From NCBI GenBank assembly GCA_015680685.1, contig MNCI01017890.1, positions 1,357,703 through 1,394,332 of the forward strand: DNA of 36,630 bases, read 5' to 3'. Below are positions 31,960 to 36,630 of this stretch, piece by piece. Numbering within the stretch: the stretch's first letter is position 1; every line of letters begins with the position of its first letter. This DNA comes from Gnetum montanum (taxonomy: Eukaryota > Streptophyta > Gnetopsida > Gnetales > Gnetaceae). Position numbers and translations under genes: made by a program. The notes beneath the pieces were generated by a model. That model worked only from the letters and a program-made list of their open reading frames with translations, ran no database searches and had not been told where the DNA came from.

Positions 31960-32830
31960 GAAAATGACTCAAGCCCTTTCAAGCATTTAGAAGGCAAAAA
32001 TTTATCTAAGGCATTGAGCTCACCCCCACCTTGCCCAAGCCAGCTTGCTCACGCTATCAAGCTAGCTTGCCCTCAGCATGAGCAACTCAAACAACTTTAA
32101 AATAAAGTAAAAAAAGTCCAAATATGAAGGTGTAAGCTATCCTCAAGAGCCAAAAATGTCCACTCCAAGTTTCAACATTCAGAAATTCTAGATTTTAGCT
32201 CAAAATTTCAAGTTTTTGAGGTCACACTGCAGGTCACGCTAAGCATGAGTCTAGCGTGACCAACTTTTACAGCCTCAAAACTGAGTCAAAACAACATGAT
32301 TTCAAGGGTTTAAGTCATCCTTAGGGTCCACTATTGCTAACTATGGATCCCAGCCTTCCAAAATTATATATTTTAGCTCAAAATTGCAAGGTTTTGAGGT
32401 CACACTGTAGGTCATGCAATAGGTCACGCTGCCACATGACCATAGTGTGACCTACTCAAAAGGGCTTTAAATCAAATACATTCAAGCTCAAATTTCCAAA
32501 TCTAGATCATACACAAGTAGGAAGTAGTTGTACTTAGAAATATACTTCAAAAAATTCCAAATTTGGTGTCAAAAATTACATTTTTCCCACCTCATTCTTA
32601 GGTCACGTTGAGGTCATGCCTAGCATGACTACCTAGTGTGACTCATGCTCAAGTCACGCTGGGGTCACGCCCAACATGAGTGTAGCATGAATGCCAATCA
32701 TGCTTGCACAAAGACACTTCAAATGCATACTAGAGACACATTGAAGCTTAGAAAGCTCACATTGGAAGCTTCGATCAAACAGAGATGCCTCAAACAGCCT
32801 TAAATTGACATCTTGACATCCTAGAGTAGT
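31960..32830. repeat. Region with dispersed GGTCACGCT/AGCGTGACC motifs
   Basis: Two imperfect copies of a block of roughly 180 bp are visible. Copies of GATTTTAGCTCAAAATTTC (32,191) and TATTTTAGCTCAAAATTGC (32,369) are each followed by a TTTTGAGGTCACACTG run. GGTCAC and GTGACC motifs recur up to 32,670. The same GGTCACGCT word makes up the tandem repeat at 33,872-34,037 in the leader of element 3, so this stretch may be part of the long LTR of element 3 or the tail of a sister copy. No coding frame is recognised. Confidence 0.5.
32232..32261. repeat. Perfect 10-bp inverted repeat around a 10-bp loop
   Basis: GGTCACGCTA at 32,232-32,241 and TAGCGTGACC at 32,252-32,261 could form a hairpin. 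A second, longer-spaced pair (GGTCACACT near 32,398 and AGTGTGACC near 32,444) lies in the next repeat block. Confidence 0.75.
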
Positions 32831-33140
32831 CACTCCATGGTCAAACGAGCTGAGGTTGAATTTCTCTTGTTGTTCATTTCATTGTAACTCTTCATTTGTG
32901 GGCTTGTTAGGCCCTCATGGTCTAAATTAAATGTACTTTCATGGGCTTGAATGACCCACAAATTGTAAAATGCAATGTATCTTGTTAGGAACGTAGCTTG
33001 CCAACACACATCCAACACTTGCCAACACACATCCAACTTGTACACAGTTGTCCATTGTACACATGTTATGAGATCTGCTTTCCCCTCATCTCCCAATCGT
33101 TGATTCCATTTTGGAATTTTGCACTTGAGCCTGGCCCATC

Positions 33141-33149
33141 CTATAAATA
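33141..33149 (+). promoter_or_regulatory. TATA box of the LTR of element 3
   Basis: CCTATAAATACCC on the plus strand, preceded by GGCCCATC, is a good plant TATA context. It lies about 1 kb upstream of the Gag start and about 635 bp before the candidate primer site. Confidence 0.55.
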
Positions 33150-33429
33150 CCCTATCAATTCACATGAACCAGGGGTCAGCAAGGAGCGATCTTGGAGACA
33201 TTGGCAATTCTGAGAACATACGCAGAATTGGTGAATCCTTGGGCACTTGGCACACTTGACTCTTGGCATCCAAGTAGTCCTCACATATATCATCACATCA
33301 TTCACATAACCACATCACATCACCCCAGGGTTAGGCGTCTAACTTGTTGTCCACGCACATGCAACTATGTCTTGACCAGTGCACATCCTTGTTTAAACAA
33401 TACAATACAGTTCATTATTGCCTGCCATT

Positions 33430-33580
33430 TACATTGTTTACTCTATTTATGTTTTATTTACAATTTAGCTCTATTTATGCTTCATTTACAATTTAATGTC
33501 TATTTACACTTTGTGCTCTATTTACATTTCATGTTGCTATTTGCATTCCGTTTATATTCCGTTTACACTATTTACGATAA
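33430..33580. repeat. Degenerate CTATTTACATTT repeats downstream of the TATA box
   Basis: Words such as CTCTATTTATG, TTTACAATTTA and CTATTTACATTT recur at irregular spacing. A long plus-strand frame over this area (33,192-33,761) follows from the repeat and shows no domain. Confidence 0.6.
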
Positions 33581-33775
33581 TCCCAGCAGTAGCCATAGTT
33601 TATGCTCAGGGAAGTCCTTGGTTGATTTGTGTGCATACCATCCAAGGCACTCTACCTTCGGTCCCTTTTCCAACTTGCCCTCAAGAGAAGGTAGGATCAG
33701 TTGTGCATGCCCAAAGATGTTTTGGTGTCTATTTCCTTCTAACCTTACACCGATGATTTAGGTTAGTGTAGTTTT

Positions 33776-33789
33776 TGGCACTAGGAGGG
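33776..33789 (+). other. Candidate primer-binding site of element 3
   Basis: TGGCACTAGGAGGG follows AGTTTT, in the manner of the TTTTTGGCGCC primer sites of Athila/Tat elements. The LTR end just upstream is unclear: TTACA at 33,745-33,749 is 26 bp away. Confidence 0.35.
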
Positions 33790-33871
33790 TTGTATTTTCC
33801 ATTGTTAAAACATCGATCATGCTACATTTCAAAAATTTTTCATCTTATCCTATGAGTCTCTTATCCCTATT

Positions 33872-34037
33872 GGTCATGCTGAGCTTTTCCCTATTGGTCA
33901 AGCTAAGCTTATCCTAGTGGTCACGTTGAGCTTGTCCCTGTTGGTCACACTGAGCTTGTCCTGTTGGTCACATTGAGCTTGTCCCTATTGGTCATGCTGA
34001 GCTTGTCCCTCGTGGTCACGCTAAGCTTGCTCTCTAT
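33872..34037 (+). repeat. Tandem repeat, seven units of 23-24 bp
   Basis: Units start GGTCA at 33,872, 33,896, 33,919, 33,943, 33,966, 33,990 and 34,014, with consensus GGTCACGCTGAGCTTGTCCC plus CTATT. Unit lengths of 23 and 24 bp rule out one translated frame. It lies in the leader between the primer site and the Gag start. Confidence 0.88.
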
Positions 34038-34147
34038 CACGCTGTGGTTTGATCGGTTTGGTCACACTGTGTTTGTGTCACGCTGGTCATAGTGCAACTA
34101 CTTGCAATCCAACTCCATTCATCTAGCCCAGTCTACTCAGGTTCGTC

Positions 34148-36630
34148 ATGGAATCCTTCCAAATCAACCCAGTAACACTACTAATTGCTGAAACTTTGAA
34201 CCCTGTGACTACTACAAAATCTATAATCATTATTGAACACATAAATCCTCAAGGCCCTACACGCTAGTCACTCAAAGTACAAGGCAAAGGCCCTACTCAT
34301 GCGACTCTTAGACCTGAACAATATAACTTCATTTGTGTCAAAATCCAAGCCAACATACCTATCGACTGTATAGAAAGGGAAGCAAAGAGAGAATATGAAT
34401 TTATCCACAAAGGAGGACATGAGTTCATCCCTTCAGCATTTGACATAATCTCGCTATCTGAAAATCATCATAAACTCATATCCCAGCTTCTTATGGCTAG
34501 AAGTCAATCCTTACAGCTACTGTCAATAGAGCCTCAAGATGAGGAAGATGATTTTGCAACCTAATTTGAACATGAAGATTCCTACCATATAGTCAATCCC
34601 CATGCCTACACAAACCCATTGTTCCACCCTTTCTTGGAAGAAACTGTGCTTCCTTCCTCATCCACAAACACTCGAGCACTAGTTTCTAGACAAGAGGGAC
34701 CTACTTCCATTCCTATCTTCTTTGTACTCAATAATATTCACTCTGATGCACAAGTGCAATCCCAAAAACTCCCTCCCCAAACCAATGCAGAGTCAATCTT
34801 TTGACCTCAAGTAATTGGAATGCCATCATTCATACCAGCTTTCACATCCACCCAATACATTCCTCAGGTGCAGATCCATGGAGCACCTTTGATTACTCCA
34901 ACCCAACACGTTCAGGGTGTTACCTCACAACTTGTGGTTGGGTAGTGGGTTCCACCAGTAGTCTCAGTTCCGAATACCATCCCACCACAACAAAGGTTAG
35001 CCCAACAACCTCTCTTTTCACAAAAAATGCAACAATTAAATCATTATCATCCATAATCCACGCAATCCACTGGTTTTCCTACCACCCAAGAATGGGTAGA
35101 CACATAAAAAAATGATGCACTCTTTGGCAGAGTAATTAAAATGCCTTAAAAATTTGAACAATGAGGAAGTTAAAGTATTAGATTTCTATCAAGATGACCC
35201 AATTTACCACTTAGTTCCATCCTTAACCTTGCCAAAGGAAGTCTTGTTACCTCAGTTGACCAAGTACAATGGAGAGGGAGACCCAAATGCCCACCTAGTA
35301 ATATTCCAAACCAAAATTCTTTTGCTTCAGGCATGGCCCCATGTAATTCTATGTGTGTTTGTTATGTCCTTAACAGGAAGAGCCTTAGACTAGTACCGAA
35401 CCTTACCCTGTAGCTCTATATCTTCTTTGGAGGATTTGTTGCACTAGTTTGTTACCCATTTCAAATACAATCTAAAACTTGAAGCCATGTTAGATAGCTT
35501 GATTCAAACTAAACAAGCATCTTTAGAGCCAGCACAAAAATTTATCCAAAGATGGAGTGCCACCCTGAATGAACTTCACAAACCTATTCCTGAAACATAT
35601 CTGCTTACCATCCTTAAGGCAGTCACAAATGAATTCATTAAATTGAAGCTTTATTATCTAAAACCCTGTACTTTGGTTCAAGAATTTGTACAAATTAAAG
35701 ACATAGAAGAGGAAGCACAATCAAGTAATGACCTAGCTTATGTGGCCTACAAAAACCAACATACTTGCCTCGCAAGAAAAACACAACTGAGGCAACAGTA
35801 GCTGCAATCACAAAAGTAAGTAACTAGGGCCCAAAAGCTAAGCAACCTAAAGCCCTAGCTAACAAAGCTGCCAACTTTGGTGCCAACTCACCTACATTGG
35901 TAAGGGCCACCCCAAAGCGCAACTTTCAGTGTAAGGACCGCTCAAAGTATACACCACTATTGATGCAACCCTCTCAACTATTGAAGAAACTCTTGAAAGC
36001 TGGGCAAATCCAACACAAACATGTGTTGGAGATTACCTGCCAAAGACATGATAGGTACTGCAACCCACTAAGGAACCCCACCTTAGTAGTACCAAATGAG
36101 CCCCTAGTCCCACAACATTTTAAATTGGACCAATATTGTCATTACCATCAAATGGTTCGTCATAGTACAGAAAACTATCATGCCTTGCAAGATGACCTGT
36201 AGGGAATGATAAAACAAGGCCAACTAGTGATTGACATGGCAAGTCAATCCAACGCAGATGATGCCTCCTATGTCATAAACTCAATTGGATTATAGGACAT
36301 AGAAATCCCCTATAATCCTCAAAGTGATATATGTCCGTCATCACCCTCTGAAGCAGAACATAGTGAGGATGACTATTGGGTACAATATAATCAACAACAA
36401 CCGTTAGCAGATTATCCCATAGATCCATCCGATTCCTCCGACGGAGATATATATTATTGTAATATGAATCGTGGTTCCACGTCACGACCTACACAACAAA
36501 ATAAAGAATTAATGAGAATCCAAGAACAATTAGTATTAGTAAAAATACAACTAGAAAAACTAAAAAAAAAATTAAAAAAGACTCCTCTAGAGGATTTAAC
36601 TGTTTATATACAGCTAGATAAACAAGTAAC
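34148..36630 (+). pseudogene. Gag of element 3, OTA/Tat-like, lightly damaged and incomplete at the right edge
   Basis: From the ATG at 34,148 one frame runs to about 35,150 with scattered stops (the first TAG near 34,264). It then shifts frame near 35,150 and shifts back near 35,770. The capsid part (35,154-35,801) reads LPKEVLLPQLTKYNGEGDPN, MSLTGRALD, LIQTKQASLEPAQKFIQRWS and IPETYLLTILKAVTNEFIKL, as in the retrotransposon Gag domain. Later KYTPLLMQPSQLLKKLLKAG and YCHYHQMVRHSTENYHALQ stand where Tat-branch Gags have a YC.FH..GH.TE.C motif; its last cysteine is now tyrosine. An acidic, Ser-rich then Lys-rich tail continues past the edge. The N-terminal 300 residues are Pro/Gln-rich. Confidence 0.82.

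Larger units (their letters stand above)
31960..36630 (+). mobile_element. Element 3: OTA/Tat-like Ty3/gypsy element, 5' part
   Basis: A plus-strand TATA box (33,141-33,149), a candidate primer site (33,776-33,789), a leader with tandem repeats and a Gag gene from 34,148 follow in the order of an LTR element. The element runs off the right edge of the window, so protease, RT and integrase are not seen. The left limit is uncertain: the LTR could start near 32,884 (TGTAACTCTTC) or much earlier. The Gag wording and the late CHYHQ...RHSTENY motif resemble Tat-branch elements. Confidence 0.65.

Noticed and set aside
33192-33761. Longest open frame in the window, 189 codons on the plus strand
   Set aside because: It spans LTR/leader sequence with degenerate CTATTTACATTT repeats and shows no domain. 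The length is a by-product of the repeats.
33872-34037. CRISPR-like array
   Set aside because: The units are adjacent 23-24-bp repeats without spacers in a plant retroelement leader, so this is a plain tandem repeat.
1-36630. tRNA, rRNA or organellar genes
   Set aside because: No cloverleaf with intact A and B boxes and no rRNA core sequence was seen. The only tRNA-like stretch is the SINE candidate.

Overview
This is plant nuclear DNA, AT-rich, with no intact gene. It is a stack of old, nested retrotransposons, which fits a seed plant with a large, repeat-filled genome. A gymnosperm is the best guess: a truncated TIR resistance-gene fragment reads VFINHTGPD, close to the VFINHRGPD form I know from conifer TIR proteins, whereas angiosperm TIRs usually read VFLSFRGED. 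The species cannot be named from the sequence.

Layout. (1) About 800-24,247, minus strand: a decayed Ty3/gypsy chromovirus of Del/Tekay type ('element 2'). It has a 3.65-kb 5' LTR (20,596-24,247), a tRNA-iMet-like primer site, Gag, protease, RT and integrase with a chromodomain-like tail (15,197-20,543), a polypurine tract (15,165-15,196) and a 3' LTR starting at 15,164. (2) That 3' LTR is split twice. A 9.8-kb Athila-like element ('element 1', 3,143-12,939, minus strand) lies in it with a perfect 5-bp target duplication CTAAC. A 1.7-kb pair of inverted LTRs (13,212-14,917) also lies in it, with a perfect duplication CCTAT. (3) Element 1 carries Athila-type protease, RT, RNase H and integrase remnants. 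Where its Gag, leader and inner 5' LTR should be, it carries another LTR-like piece, a broken 3-ketoacyl-CoA synthase gene and the start of a TIR gene. (4) A 919-bp LTR of a third family sits inside the pol of element 2 (17,842-18,760). (5) 24,270-25,045 is a solo LTR of the element 1 family with GCTAA duplications. (6) 25,051-27,240 is unassigned. (7) 27,249-30,782 is a minus-strand LINE ORF2 relic, broken by a solo LTR of the third family (28,422-29,355, duplication CATAT) and holding a possible SINE. (8) 30,783-31,900 is the 3' end of another copy of the element 1 family. (9) About 31,960-36,630, plus strand, is the 5' part of an OTA/Tat-like Ty3/gypsy element ('element 3') with a TATA box, a 24-bp tandem repeat in the leader and a Gag gene with only a few lesions that runs off the window.

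How it fits together. Each insertion interrupts an older one, so relative ages can be read from the nesting. The target duplications are perfect 5-mers for four insertions. No gene here looks able to make its full product. The most notable structures are the TSD-flanked inverted LTR pair, the two host-gene fragments inside an LTR element, and a dense cluster of TGTCTC/GAGACA hexamers in the third LTR family.
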